Source: Bacteroidales bacterium KHT7 (GTDB lineage: Bacteria > Bacteroidota > Bacteroidia > Bacteroidales > Bacteroidaceae). Taken from it: a DNA stretch of 64,000 nucleotides. The translations under genes were made by a program, and so were the position numbers. Below the pieces are notes generated by a model that saw nothing but the letters and a program-made list of their open reading frames with translations, did not search any database and was not told the DNA's origin. Each line of letters begins with the position of its first letter. The stretch's first letter is position 1. Below, one piece after another: positions 1 to 8,827 of this stretch. The stretch spans positions 50,444-114,443 of the forward strand of contig FNBQ01000013.1 in assembly GCA_900102385.1 (NCBI GenBank), written 5' to 3'.

Positions 1-306
1 CATTGCCGCAGCCTGCTCAAGATAGTAGATGCCCAAGCGGTCGCCACCATACACAATATTGTCTGTCTTTACATTGTACTTTTGAAGTTCCATGCAGCAA
101 GCCTTTGCCACTCCGTTTTTAGGCAGACGGGTTACAAACTGCACGTCGTTGCCGAAGATTGCCAAAGAAACGGCTGCATTTGCCTCCGAGCCACCGAAAA
201 TACTATCGTAAGACACGCCTTGAGGGAATCTTAAACATCCCGGTTTGGACAGACGCTGTAGAATCTCTCCAAAAGTAACAATCTGATTTTTCACGTTTGT
301 ATGCAT
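1..306 (-). CDS. PfkB-family sugar kinase, N-terminal part (2-keto-3-deoxygluconate kinase-like)
   Basis: The first 102 codons of a gene that runs off the left edge are read on the minus strand from ATG at 306. The protein begins MHTNVKNQIVTFGEILQRLS and continues with a glycine-rich GGSEANAAVSLAIFG stretch. This is the usual start of ribokinase/PfkB carbohydrate kinases: beta strand, then substrate-binding GGS-AN-A motif. The VTFGEILxRLSxPG form is the one I associate with Bacteroidales 2-dehydro-3-deoxygluconokinases, which phosphorylate KDG in uronate breakdown. The ATP-binding and catalytic Asp region lies outside the window, so substrate assignment is inference. No partner gene is visible. 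Confidence 0.8.
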   Translation of the reverse strand, partial: MHTNVKNQIVTFGEILQRLSKPGCLRFPQGVSYDSIFGGSEANAAVSLAIFGNDVQFVTRLPKNGVAKACCMELQKYNVKTDNIVYGGDRLGIYYLEQAAAM

Positions 307-439
307 TTTTGTTTTATGTCAGCAAAAATACAACTTATTTTTGAAATATCAAATAGTGTGCGTACACAAAATATCAAAATATTTAAAATATCGCATCTTC
401 TGCAATATTTTAATTATTCGTCGGGAGTGATTTCCGACC

Positions 440-1384
440 TTATTTTTTCGATTTCTGTTCGTCTTGATTTTCTTCTACTTCTCCAGAGAAATCGTAGCCC
501 TCACCCTTGCCTATTGCCTGTTCATACAAGAGTTCCTCCTCGGTCTTTGGCGAAGCCTCGCGCTGATGACCAGACAAGACAAGAATTGCCGCGATGCTGC
601 AAATAGCAACAATAAGCAGGATTGCCAGAACCCTAAGATTCAGCACTCTGCGCTTGGCGGCGTTGCCTGTCTGACGGTTAATCGGTTGTTCGGAAAACGA
701 ACGCTCTGCCTTGTCGTAGTTCTCCGCCTCGTTGGCAGAAACATCGGCAGCAAGCGCATCAGAAGCAACCTGCTGGGCATTTCCCGATACATTCGGCAAC
801 TTAGCCGATAAAGCATCTACCGCCGCCTGAATAAGTTCGGACAAGAATCTTGTTATGATTATGATGAAATATCCCACGAGCGGACACATTATCACGCCCT
901 TCGTTCCGTAGTCGATAAAGCGGAACAAGAATAAATCGACATCAAAAATTGAAAGGAAGACGTTTACCACGCAGCCCAGAACGCAGAACAACATTCCGTA
1001 TGCCTCGCCGCATGTACGCAGCAGATGGGCAAAAATTGGAGTGGTAACGAAGTATGAATTACCCTTTGTTATGGTGCTCAGTTCTCTTGAACGATACCAC
1101 CAGATGCTTCCCGACACCCAGCAGATAGGAACTGCCAGAAATATGAGCATTAAAGCCAAAGCAAGCAGTTTACCCTCGGTGTGCGATGACAAGAAACCGC
1201 TGTCGTATGCCTTGAGAAGCAAGTAGAGCGGAAAAATCATCGTGATAAAAGCAATCAGTCTATATATAATTGAAATAGGGTCTTTAAAGAAACTGCCATT
1301 GTCTATATATCGGGCCCAACCCGAGACGGTTGAGTCTACCCTTCTATCGAGTTTTTCAAAGAATAATCCACCTGACATTTTCAT
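440..1384 (-). CDS. Multi-pass membrane protein of unknown function
   Basis: A 314-residue protein I do not recognise. Hydrophobic segments lie at about residues 41-63, 72-95, 130-150, 165-190 and 248-272, so about five membrane helices are expected. A hydrophilic stretch (about 195-245) separates the last helix from the others, and the C-terminal tail (275-314) is charged and Glu/Lys-rich. There is no signal peptide or enzymatic motif. The start could be the Met at residue 1 or residue 3 (MKM). The gene lies 97 bases downstream of the ABC-F gene on the same strand, and its own promoter is not obvious. Function is unknown. Confidence 0.7.
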   Translation of the reverse strand: MKMSGGLFFEKLDRRVDSTVSGWARYIDNGSFFKDPISIIYRLIAFITMIFPLYLLLKAYDSGFLSSHTEGKLLALALMLIFLAVPICWVSGSIWWYRSRELSTITKGNSYFVTTPIFAHLLRTCGEAYGMLFCVLGCVVNVFLSIFDVDLFLFRFIDYGTKGVIMCPLVGYFIIIITRFLSELIQAAVDALSAKLPNVSGNAQQVASDALAADVSANEAENYDKAERSFSEQPINRQTGNAAKRRVLNLRVLAILLIVAICSIAAILVLSGHQREASPKTEEELLYEQAIGKGEGYDFSGEVEENQDEQKSKK

Positions 1385-1481
1385 AAATTACTGAATATTG
1401 GCTTTATACGCTTTTCTAAAATTGTGTTAATTACTGCAAAAGTAATATAATTTTCTTAAAATGCAATAAATCGATACTCAT

Positions 1482-3362
1482 TTATGCAAATTCGCTTAAC
1501 TCAAGCCAACGCATACTCTTTTCGTCTAACTCATCGTTAAGCACAGGCAGACGCTTCGATTTCTCGGTCAGTTCGTCGACAGAAAGCGTTCCGCTGCAAA
1601 GCATCTCCTCGAGCATTTTCTTCTCGGCCTCGAGTGCCTCGATGTCCTTTTCGAGTTGTTCGAGTTCCTTCTTTTCTTTGAACGAGAGTTTTCGCTTGCT
1701 TTCTACTCTAACTTTCTGAGTCTTAGTTTCTTTTTGCTGTTCGGCTTTCTGTTTTTCGTTCTCAAAATGTTCCTTGGCATCCTTCCACTCGCGGTACTGC
1801 GAATAGTTGCCCGGGAAGTCGCGGATGTCGCCCTGACCGTTGAACACGAGCAGATGGTCTACCACCTTATCCATGAAATATCGGTCGTGGCTCACGACGA
1901 TGAGGCAGCCTCCGAAACTCTTCAGATATTCTTCGAGAATCTGAAGGGTTACGATGTCCAAGTCGTTGGTTGGCTCGTCGAGCACCAGAAAGTTTGGGTT
2001 CTGCATCAGAACCGTGCAGAGATAGAGTCTGCGCTTCTCGCCGCCGCTTAGCTTGTAGACGTAGTTGTGCTGTTTTTCGGGCGGAAAGAGGAAGTGATTC
2101 AGGAGTTGACTCGCCGTAAGTTTCTTGCCATTGCCCAAGTCTATTACCTCGGCAATCTCGCGCACGGCATCGATAACCTTCATCTGCTCGTCGAACTTCA
2201 TTCCCTCCTGCGAGTAATAGCCGAACTTAACGGTCTCGCCAATGTCGAGCGTACCGCTGTCAACGGTCTGCAAGCCGAGCAGTATCTTTATGAAGGTTGA
2301 TTTTCCCGTTCCGTTCTCGCCTACGATGCCCATCTTCTCGTAGCGCGAAAAGATGTAGCTGAAGTTATCGAGTATCTTCTTATCGCCGAACGATTTACAC
2401 AGATTGTCAGCCTCAAAAATCTTGTTGCCAATGTACGAACTTTTTTGATTCAGTTCGACCTTTTTGTCGTAGGTTCTTTGCTTTGCAACCTTTTCGAGCT
2501 CGTAGAAAGCCTCTTCGCGATAGCGTGCCTTGTGTCCTCGGGCACACGGCATCCGCCGCATCCAGTCGAGTTCGGTTCGGTAAAGATTGTTGGCGCGTGC
2601 TATCTCGGCGTTATGAGCATCGATTCGCTCCTGACGCTTTTCGAGATAGTAACTGTAATTTCCTTTGTACGAATATATTACATTATCGTCGAGCTCGTAA
2701 ATCGTGTCGCACACACGGTCGAGGAAATATCGGTCGTGCGTAACCATCAGAAGGCTCTGCTTGGCACGGTTCAGATAGTCTTCGAGCCACTCAATCATGT
2801 CGAGGTCGAGGTGGTTGGTAGGCTCATCGAGAATGAGCAGATCGGGACGGTTTATCAGCACGTTGGCAAGAGCCACACGCTTAACCTGTCCGCCCGAGAG
2901 TTGCGAGATTGGCTGGTCGAAGTCGCGAATCTTCAGCTGTGACAGAATAGCCTTGGCGCGACGCTCGTAGTCCCACGCATCGTGCTGCTCCATCTGCGAT
3001 ATGAGCGCGTCGAGTCCCGGATTTCCGGGTGTCTCAATACATTTCTCGTATTCCCTTACGAGTTCGGCAACAGCATTACCGTTCTGGAAACAAGCCTCTA
3101 TCACGGTCAGCCCTTCGGGATAAGTAGGAGTTTGTTCGAGATATCCAACCGTGAGGTCGTTCCTATATATAATAGAGCCGCTGTTCTTTCCCTCCTTGCC
3201 CACAAGAACGCTCAGAAGAGTGGATTTTCCGGTTCCGTTCTTGGCTATCAGACCAACACGCTGTCCCTCGGCAAGACCGAAGGTCAGATTCTCGAACAAT
3301 ACCTGATCGCCGAACGACTTTGTCAGGTTCTCAACTTGTAAATATGGGTTTACTGCTGCCAT
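1482..3362 (-). CDS. ABC-F family ATP-binding protein (Uup/EttA-like)
   Basis: A 626-residue soluble protein with two ABC ATPase cassettes in tandem and no membrane segment, the hallmark of ABC-F translation factors. Cassette 1 has a Walker A at 41-48 (KNGTGKST), signature LSGGQ at 155-159 and Walker B/Glu LLILDE ending at 180. Cassette 2 has Walker A at 349-356 (ENGTGKST), signature LSGGE at 438-442 and FLVLDE near 458-463. The inter-domain linker (about 240-310) is charged and helical. A Lys/Glu-rich predicted coiled coil (about 540-610) ends the protein, which favours Uup over EttA. ABC-F proteins bind the ribosomal E site or act in genome stability (Uup). It is divergent from rho. Confidence 0.9.
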   Translation of the reverse strand: MAAVNPYLQVENLTKSFGDQVLFENLTFGLAEGQRVGLIAKNGTGKSTLLSVLVGKEGKNSGSIIYRNDLTVGYLEQTPTYPEGLTVIEACFQNGNAVAELVREYEKCIETPGNPGLDALISQMEQHDAWDYERRAKAILSQLKIRDFDQPISQLSGGQVKRVALANVLINRPDLLILDEPTNHLDLDMIEWLEDYLNRAKQSLLMVTHDRYFLDRVCDTIYELDDNVIYSYKGNYSYYLEKRQERIDAHNAEIARANNLYRTELDWMRRMPCARGHKARYREEAFYELEKVAKQRTYDKKVELNQKSSYIGNKIFEADNLCKSFGDKKILDNFSYIFSRYEKMGIVGENGTGKSTFIKILLGLQTVDSGTLDIGETVKFGYYSQEGMKFDEQMKVIDAVREIAEVIDLGNGKKLTASQLLNHFLFPPEKQHNYVYKLSGGEKRRLYLCTVLMQNPNFLVLDEPTNDLDIVTLQILEEYLKSFGGCLIVVSHDRYFMDKVVDHLLVFNGQGDIRDFPGNYSQYREWKDAKEHFENEKQKAEQQKETKTQKVRVESKRKLSFKEKKELEQLEKDIEALEAEKKMLEEMLCSGTLSVDELTEKSKRLPVLNDELDEKSMRWLELSEFA

Positions 3363-3442
3363 AAATAGATGCTTTTTGTTAAAAGTTGTGCGAAGATAAC
3401 CAAAAAAAGCAAAGAAAAAGTAGGTTGTTTGGATTTTTTTTA

Positions 3443-3582
3443 TACTTTTGCATCGTTTATTGGTTAAGGGAAACTTTCTACGCCCTAAACTTTACAATAA
3501 ATATTTCCATTTAAATAATTTGATTTTAATCATAAATACTTAACGCGTAGGGGCTGATTTCAGCACCACGGTTTATTGACTT
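3443..3582 (+). promoter_or_regulatory. rho promoter -7 box and ~125-nt leader
   Basis: TACTTTTG at 3443-3450 fits the Bacteroidetes -7 consensus TAnnTTTG; no clear -33 TTTG sits at the right distance. Transcription from here would give a leader of about 125 bases before the rho ATG at 3583. CTACGC (3478-3483) can pair with GCGTAG (3545-3550), and GCTG/CAGC (3553-3564) can form a small hairpin 18 bases before the start. Rho genes are commonly autoregulated through their leader; whether this one is cannot be read from sequence. Confidence 0.45.
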
Positions 3583-5547
3583 ATGTATATAATATCGGAA
3601 CTTGAAAAGAAAGATCTTACAGAGTTGCAGACGATAGCAAAAGAACTCGGTCTGAAAGGGATTTCTAAAATTAAAAAAGAAGACCTCATCTACAAGATAA
3701 TTGATGAGCAAGCGGTAGCAACTGCATCGCAGAAGGCTGAAAAAGCCCCTGCAAAGAAGAAGGCAGCCGCAAAGACAACTAAGAAGGCTACAACCGCAAA
3801 GGCTAAGAAAGCCGACGAAGAACCAGCACAGTCTAACGAAGAAACTTCTGATTCTGTGGAAAAACAGGAAGAAAAGCCTACAGTAAAAAAATCAGCCCCA
3901 AAGAAATCGGCAAAGCAGGTTGAGGAGGCAGTAGCAGCAATGATTGCCGCTACCGAGAGCGTTGTTTCGGCAACTCCAGAGGCTGCCGAGGCTGACATCG
4001 TTGAGCAGCCTGCCAAAGCACAGGACGAGCAGGCAGCCTTCACGGGCGTTCCTGAGGCTGAGTTCGGCACATCGGACAAGGCATCGGACAGCGAACTCGA
4101 CGAGCCTATCGACGTTAATGCCCCAGAGGCGGCTAAGCCATCAGAAGAGTACGTCGTTCCGGAGTCTGAGTTCAACCCAGACCACAAGCCTAAGAAACTG
4201 CTTGGCGACGATGGCGTTACATTCAGAATCATCAGTCTTGCGCCGGTGAATCCCTATGGTGAGCCAGAAGAAAGTTACTCGCAGTACAGCGAACCTGCAA
4301 GACCAGCCAACGAGCCGGTTGACTTCTCTCGCTTCGAGAATCTTGTTGAGAACAACGCACAGCCGGAATATCAGGCTGAGACTCCATATCAGCCGGTTGC
4401 TGCGGCTCAGGAATTTGTGCCATACGACTTTGGCGACATCATCAAGGGCACAGGCGTACTCGAGGTTGTGCCAGACGGCTACGGATTCCTGCGCTCATCA
4501 GACTACAACTACCTGCCTTCGCCAGACGACATCTATATGAGCGTGTCGCAGATTAAGAGTCAGGGCTTGAAGACCGGCGACGTTGTTGAAGGAACAATCC
4601 GCCCACCAAAGGACGGCGAGAAGTTCTTCGCTATGGTCAAGGTTGAGTCTATCAACGGTCAGGAGCCGGAGAAGATTCGCGACCGCGTAGCATTCGAGCA
4701 TCTTACACCTTTGTTCCCAGAAGAGAAGTTCCGCCTCTGCGGTGGTAGAACAGAGAATATCTCAACACGAATTGTCGACCTCTTCGCCCCTATCGGTAAG
4801 GGACAGCGTGCGCTGCTCGTGGCTCAGCCAAAGACAGGTAAGACAATCCTTATGAAGGACATCGCCAACGCCATCGCCGAAAATCATCCTGAGGCATACC
4901 TTATGATGCTGCTCATCGACGAGCGTCCTGAGGAGGTTACCGACATGGCGCGCACAGTAAACGCCGAGGTTATCGCTTCAACCTTCGACGAGAGCGCAGA
5001 GCACCATGTTAAGATTGCCAACATCGTTCTGGAGAAGGCAAAGAGAATGGTTGAGAGCGGTCACGACGTGGTTATCTTCCTCGACTCTATCACACGATTG
5101 GCACGCGCATACAATACCGTTTCGCCTTCATCAGGAAAGGTTCTTTCTGGTGGTGTTGAGGCTAACTCGCTTCAGAAGCCAAAACGATTCTTCGGAGCGG
5201 CTCGTAATATCGAGAACGGCGGTTCGCTCACCATCATCGCAACGGCTCTTACTGATACAGGCTCTAAGATGGACGACGTAATCTTCGAGGAGTTCAAGGG
5301 TACGGGTAACATGGAACTTCAACTAGACCGCAACCTTGCAAACAAGCGTATCTTCCCAGCCGTGAACATTATGGCATCAAGCACACGACGCGACGACCTG
5401 CTGCATGACAGGACAACGCTCGACAGAATGTGGATTCTGCGCAAGTTCATAAGCGACCGCAACCCGGTTGAGGCTATGAGTTTCGTAAGAGACCGCCTCG
5501 ACAGATCGCGAAGCATCGAGGAATTCCTTGCAAGCATGAACTCATAA
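3583..5547 (+). CDS. rho: Transcription termination factor Rho with large disordered insert
   Basis: The hexameric RNA-dependent ATPase that ends transcription. Of 654 residues, 1-42 form the Rho N-terminal helical (SAP-like) domain ([15 protein letters not shown]). Residues about 45-280 are low-complexity: first Lys/Ala-rich, then Glu/Ala/Pro-rich. The RNA-binding cold-shock-like domain follows at about 286-357 ([15 protein letters not shown]). The ATPase core has Walker A AQPKTGKT at about 414-421, Walker [15 protein letters not shown], and the Q/R-loop region [19 protein letters not shown]. coli Rho has 419 residues, so the extra ~235 residues are the insert, as is common in Bacteroidetes. 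It is followed by an intrinsic terminator. Confidence 0.96.
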   Translation: MYIISELEKKDLTELQTIAKELGLKGISKIKKEDLIYKIIDEQAVATASQKAEKAPAKKKAAAKTTKKATTAKAKKADEEPAQSNEETSDSVEKQEEKPTVKKSAPKKSAKQVEEAVAAMIAATESVVSATPEAAEADIVEQPAKAQDEQAAFTGVPEAEFGTSDKASDSELDEPIDVNAPEAAKPSEEYVVPESEFNPDHKPKKLLGDDGVTFRIISLAPVNPYGEPEESYSQYSEPARPANEPVDFSRFENLVENNAQPEYQAETPYQPVAAAQEFVPYDFGDIIKGTGVLEVVPDGYGFLRSSDYNYLPSPDDIYMSVSQIKSQGLKTGDVVEGTIRPPKDGEKFFAMVKVESINGQEPEKIRDRVAFEHLTPLFPEEKFRLCGGRTENISTRIVDLFAPIGKGQRALLVAQPKTGKTILMKDIANAIAENHPEAYLMMLLIDERPEEVTDMARTVNAEVIASTFDESAEHHVKIANIVLEKAKRMVESGHDVVIFLDSITRLARAYNTVSPSSGKVLSGGVEANSLQKPKRFFGAARNIENGGSLTIIATALTDTGSKMDDVIFEEFKGTGNMELQLDRNLANKRIFPAVNIMASSTRRDDLLHDRTTLDRMWILRKFISDRNPVEAMSFVRDRLDRSRSIEEFLASMNS

Positions 5548-5556
5548 AAAATATTA

Positions 5557-5592
5557 AAAAGGCTTTTTCTTTGTGAGAAAGCCTTTTTTTAT
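5557..5592 (+). terminator. Intrinsic terminator after rho
   Basis: AAAAGGCTTT pairs with AAAGCCTTTT around an 11-nt loop and is followed by a run of seven T, starting 10 bases after the rho stop codon. Confidence 0.85.
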
Positions 5593-5600
5593 CTTTATAT

Positions 5601-5631
5601 TTTGGCTGAAAAAATAAATTTACTACCTTTG
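5601..5631 (+). promoter_or_regulatory. Bacteroidetes-type promoter for the DASS transporter
   Basis: A perfect match to the phylum consensus: TTTG at 5601-5604, 19 bases, then TACCTTTG at 5624-5631. It starts just after the rho terminator and predicts a start site near 5638, giving a leader of about 44 bases. Confidence 0.8.
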
Positions 5632-5681
5632 TGTTAACTCTCAAATCCAACGGATGATATTATAATTAAAACTTAGATAAG

Positions 5682-7169
5682 ATGGATTTTAAATTAAATG
5701 ATGTTATGATCAAGGGACTAAAAATATCCTTTGTTATCATTGTTACGTTGATTTTATGGTTGCTACCATCTGAATCTTTCGGCATTGAAGGACTCACAAT
5801 TATCCAGCAGCGCATGATCTCTATTTTCGTTTTTGCCGCCCTTATGTGGATACTCGAAGGAGTGTCGGCATGGGTTACGTCGGTGCTCATCATTGTGGTC
5901 ATGCTTTTTACCGTGAGCGACAGCGCCATTGTGCAACTTATCGACCCTTCGTTTTTCCCTGCCGACCAGCTTGTAGAGAATGCGAAGACAGGTGCGATGC
6001 AGCCCGTCGGACTAATCAGTTACAAGTCTATCATCGCCTGCTTTGCCGACCCAACGGTAATGCTCTTCATGGGCGGATTCGTTCTAGCTCTCGTAGCCTC
6101 AAAGAGCGGCGTGGACGTATCGCTTGCGCGAATAATGCTGAAGCCTTTCGGTACAAATTCCAAGACTGTGCTGCTGGGTTTCATTCTTGTTACGGCAATC
6201 TTCTCTATGTTCGTATCGAATACGGCAACGGCGGCCATGATGCTCACCTTCCTCGCCCCGGTTCTAAAGAACATGCCTGAGTCTGAACGCGGACGCATCG
6301 GTCTGGCACTTGCCATCCCTATCGGCTGCAACGTGGGCGGAATTGCCACCCCAATCGGAACGCCTCCAAACGGCATCGCCATCGGCGGACTGAAGGAGAT
6401 TGGCGTGGACATAGGCTTTGCCGAGTGGATGATGGTTATGTTTCCGCTGATGCTCGTAATCCTTCTTATCTCATGGTTCATATTGCTGAACGTGTACAAA
6501 TTCAGCTCAGACAAGATTGAGTTCAAGATTGAAGGCGGCGCAAAGAAGGGCTGGGAAACAACAGCCATCTACATCATTATGGCAATGACCATCGCCTTGT
6601 GGATGCTCGAAAAGATTGTGTGCATTAACTCATACGTTGTTGCCCTCTTCCCTGTCGGCGCGTTCTGCGCCCTCGGCATCGTCACTTCGCAGGATTTGAA
6701 GCAGATTGACTGGGCTGTTCTGTGGATGGTTGCCGGCGGTTTCGCCCTCGGCGTTGGAATGAAGGACTCAGGCTTGGCAAAGGCTCTGGTTGAGTCTATT
6801 CCGTTCAACACATGGAACGTGATGCTCGTCCTTGTGGGCAGCGGTATCATCTGTTGGTTCCTCTCAACATTTATCAGCAACTCAGCTTCGGCAGCTCTCA
6901 TGGTTCCAATCCTGTCGGCTGTTGCCAAGGGCATGACCGAACAACTTGCGCCTTACGGCGGCGTTACTACGCTTATCATCGGACTGGCTCTGTCGGCATC
7001 TTTCGCTATGGCTCTGCCAATTTCAACGCCTCCGAATGCCATCGCATACTCAACAGGACTTGTCAAGACTTCGCAGATGGCAAAGATTGGCGTCCTTATC
7101 GGCGTAATCTCGCTGGTTCTTGGATATACGATGCTGATTTTCATCGGAAAGACAGGAGTACTCGGATAG
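5682..7169 (+). CDS. SLC13/DASS family anion (dicarboxylate or sulfate) sodium symporter
   Basis: A 495-residue integral membrane protein with 11-12 hydrophobic segments. It carries the two internally repeated DASS signature turns: SNTATAAMM at about 179-187 in the first half and SNSASAALM in the second half. In the structurally known family member VcINDY these Ser-Asn-Thr motifs bind the carboxylate substrate and sodium. Each is followed by a Pro-rich TPIGTPPNGIA or STPPNAIAYS element, the second half of the same site. Family members import succinate/fumarate/citrate or sulfate with Na+; the sequence does not decide which. It stands alone between a perfect promoter and a strong terminator. 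Confidence 0.9.
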   Translation: MDFKLNDVMIKGLKISFVIIVTLILWLLPSESFGIEGLTIIQQRMISIFVFAALMWILEGVSAWVTSVLIIVVMLFTVSDSAIVQLIDPSFFPADQLVENAKTGAMQPVGLISYKSIIACFADPTVMLFMGGFVLALVASKSGVDVSLARIMLKPFGTNSKTVLLGFILVTAIFSMFVSNTATAAMMLTFLAPVLKNMPESERGRIGLALAIPIGCNVGGIATPIGTPPNGIAIGGLKEIGVDIGFAEWMMVMFPLMLVILLISWFILLNVYKFSSDKIEFKIEGGAKKGWETTAIYIIMAMTIALWMLEKIVCINSYVVALFPVGAFCALGIVTSQDLKQIDWAVLWMVAGGFALGVGMKDSGLAKALVESIPFNTWNVMLVLVGSGIICWFLSTFISNSASAALMVPILSAVAKGMTEQLAPYGGVTTLIIGLALSASFAMALPISTPPNAIAYSTGLVKTSQMAKIGVLIGVISLVLGYTMLIFIGKTGVLG

Positions 7170-7201
7170 ACAAGGATCTCTCACGGATACGAAATATCAA
7201 G

Positions 7202-7238
7202 GGAGAAGAAGCCACGGCGGCTTCTTCTCCTTTTTTTT
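7202..7238 (+). terminator. Strong intrinsic terminator after the DASS gene
   Basis: A perfect 12-bp stem (GGAGAAGAAGCC 7202-7213 with GGCTTCTTCTCC 7219-7230), a 5-nt loop and eight T. Confidence 0.92.
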
Positions 7239-7396
7239 ATGAAGAAGAATGACGCTTTTGTTACGCTAAAATATTATCTTCGCAAACGGAAATACAGCTC
7301 GGGTGGTGTTTTTTTGCTCTTTATTTGTTGAAATCTCCTTTCTTTTGTGAATAATGAGTCATTTTTATTGAATAACTCAAAATTTTCTGTTAATAA

Positions 7397-7428
7397 TTTG
7401 ACTTTTGGGTGTTTTGTGGCTATATTTG
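7397..7428 (+). promoter_or_regulatory. Promoter of a predicted small RNA
   Basis: TTTG at 7397-7400, 20 bases, TATATTTG at 7421-7428. No gene starts downstream before the terminator at 7468-7511. Confidence 0.6.
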
Positions 7429-7434
7429 CCAAAA

Positions 7435-7511
7435 AGATGGATTGTTGGTCTTTACCGCTTTCTGTCTGCGCCACCACCTATTACCTTCGGTTTGAGGTGG
7501 CGCTTTTTTTT
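7435..7511 (+). ncRNA. Predicted small RNA (~77 nt) with intrinsic terminator
   Basis: A promoter (7397-7428) and an intrinsic terminator enclose a transcript of about 77 nt with no convincing ORF. The terminator is GCGCCACC (7468-7475) pairing with GGTGGCGC (7496-7503), followed by eight T; its 20-nt loop contains a small ACC-TTC-GGT hairpin. The single-stranded 5' part (about 7435-7467) is U-rich and could be a seed region. Two overlapping open frames here (65 and 67 codons on opposite strands) have no family resemblance and their frames cross the hairpin, so I read this as RNA. It ends about 85 bases before the ClbS-like gene, which has its own -7 box (TATCTTTG at 7561-7568). This leader-sized unit covers most of the 357-base gap between DASS and ClbS genes. 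Confidence 0.5.
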
Positions 7512-7560
7512 ATTCCTCAATCGCTATATAAGGTTGTGTTGTGATTTGCTTTCAAATTAG

Positions 7561-7568
7561 TATCTTTG
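7561..7568 (+). promoter_or_regulatory. -7 box of the ClbS-like operon
   Basis: TATCTTTG matches TAnnTTTG, with GTTG at 7538-7541 at the right spacing (19 bases) as a weak -33 box. This places transcription start near 7575 and rules out the longer TTG-initiated reading frame beginning inside the box. Confidence 0.6.
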
Positions 7569-7595
7569 CAAACGAAAACTAATAAACCAAAACAC

Positions 7596-8141
7596 ATGCC
7601 AAGAGCACGAAACAAAGAAGACTTGCTGAAATTTGCAAGCGAGAACTATTCAAATCTGATGAATTTGATTAACAAGATGTCTGACAGCCAGATGAAGACT
7701 CCGTTCGATTTTTCTGACGACGAGAAGAAGAAAGAGGCTCATTGGAGCCGCGACAAGAACGTGCGCGACGTACTCGTTCATCTTTACGAGTGGCACGTGC
7801 TGCTGCTTAGTTTCGTAAAGAAGAACACGGATAGCAAAAGCGCAATCACGTTCCCTTTTCTGCCAGCCCAATATTCGTGGAAGACGTACGGCGAAATGAA
7901 TGTTGAAATATGGAAACGACACCAGAATACCAGTCTCGACAATGCCATGAGTCTGCTTGCCGACACGCATCAGAAAGTAATCGCATTGGCTGAGACATTC
8001 TCTAACGAAGAACTCTTCACGAAGAAATATTTTCCGTGGACAGGAACAACCGATTTAGGCTCGTACTTCGTAAGCTCAACATCGAGCCACTACGACTGGG
8101 CAATAAAAAAGATTAAGCAGCATTGCAAAAAAGTATCGTAA
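7596..8141 (+). CDS. ClbS/DfsB (DUF1706) family four-helix-bundle protein
   Basis: 181 residues from the ATG at 7596 (MPRARNKEDLLKFASENYSN). The frame is open 10 codons further upstream from a TTG, but that lies inside the promoter box. The opening 'MPR..KEDLL..A..NY..L..LI..M' and the later W-rich segments (AHWSRDKNVRDVLVHLYEWH and FPWTGTTDLGSYFVSSTSSHYDWA) are characteristic of the DUF1706/ClbS family, DinB-like four-helix bundles. ClbS itself protects colibactin producers by hydrolysing the colibactin cyclopropane; most family members have no known substrate. It is the first gene of a tight run with the DUF3781 and SAP genes. Confidence 0.85.
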   Translation: MPRARNKEDLLKFASENYSNLMNLINKMSDSQMKTPFDFSDDEKKKEAHWSRDKNVRDVLVHLYEWHVLLLSFVKKNTDSKSAITFPFLPAQYSWKTYGEMNVEIWKRHQNTSLDNAMSLLADTHQKVIALAETFSNEELFTKKYFPWTGTTDLGSYFVSSTSSHYDWAIKKIKQHCKKVS

Positions 8142-8142
8142 G

Positions 8143-8291
8143 ATGGCAGAACAGACAGGTAAAGAGCATTACAAGGACTTTATGTGTATTGCCGTCATAG
8201 CCGAGAACGATGAAGAAACTGCGGATTCGTCAAGGGCAACGATGCCATCTTTCATTACATCATTATTGACTTAACAACAGACAGAATATGA
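8143..8291 (+). pseudogene. Small frameshifted ORF between ClbS-like and DUF3781 genes
   Basis: ATG at 8143, one base after the upstream stop, opens 43 codons (MAEQTGKEHYKDFMCIAVIA...) ending at 8274. The sequence then reads more protein-like in another frame from about 8214 to 8291 (GFVKGNDAIFHYIIIDLTTD), ending in a TGA that overlaps the next gene's ATG as ATGA. Tight spacing at both ends suggests an originally intact gene of about 49 codons, translationally coupled on both sides, that has picked up a one-base frameshift around 8214-8225. Alternatives are a real 43-residue peptide or chance. I recognise no family. Confidence 0.35.
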
Positions 8292-8827
8292 GTACAATAT
8301 CATGCAGCAGCCTCGATGAGGTTCGCTCAAACATCGACCGCATAGACGACGGCATAATCAGACTGATTGCCGAGCGAGGCACGTTCGTGTCGCAGGCTTC
8401 GAGGTTCAAGAAGAACGAGGAGGGCGTGAGGGACAACTCGCGCGTAGAGAAGGTTATTCATAAGGTTCGCGCCAAGGCAGAAGCATACGGCGCAAATCCC
8501 GATATGGTGGAAAAAATCTATCGCGAGATGATTGCAGGGTTCATCAAGATGGAGATGAAAGAGTTCCTGACAACCAACGACTTATCTAATCCCGAAATTC
8601 TGCTGAAGAACCTCGGAAAAGTCCACACCACTCCGCTTGGAGCCGACCGCATCTGCCGTAATCTGAAACTCGCCGGCATCGACGCCGTTGATTTCTGCAA
8701 ACAGAAAATCGCATCAGGAGAATGTAAGATTTCACGAGACGGCAAAAACTGGTATTGCGAAACCGATAGCATCGTAATAACCGTAAATGCAAACAGTTAC
8801 ACAATTATAACGGCTCACAGAAAATGA
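8288..8827 (+). CDS. Chorismate-mutase-like (AroQ/PchB type) domain fused to DUF3781
   Basis: 179 residues in two parts. Residues about 5-93 form an all-helical AroQ-fold domain: LDEVRSNIDRIDDGIIRLIAER, ASRFKK and VRDNSRVEKV carry the Arg, Lys and Arg/Glu positions of the active site. The 'QASRFK' stretch is closer to PchB (isochorismate pyruvate-lyase) than to classical chorismate mutase. Residues about 97-179 match DUF3781, with KVHTTPLGADRICRNL, GKNWYCETDSIVITVNA and a C-terminal SYTIITAH. DUF3781 has no known function. The last four bases (ATGA) overlap the start of the SAP gene, so the two are probably translated together. A biosynthetic role for the mutase domain here is unproven. Confidence 0.8.
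   Translation: MSTISCSSLDEVRSNIDRIDDGIIRLIAERGTFVSQASRFKKNEEGVRDNSRVEKVIHKVRAKAEAYGANPDMVEKIYREMIAGFIKMEMKEFLTTNDLSNPEILLKNLGKVHTTPLGADRICRNLKLAGIDAVDFCKQKIASGECKISRDGKNWYCETDSIVITVNANSYTIITAHRK

Noticed and set aside
301..606. 101-codon plus ORF
   Set aside because: It overlaps the 5' end of the minus-strand kinase and the 3' end of the membrane protein gene; no family resemblance.
7274..7544. Two overlapping ORFs (67 and 65 codons) in the DASS-ClbS gap
   Set aside because: Both cross the predicted sRNA and its terminator; no family match.
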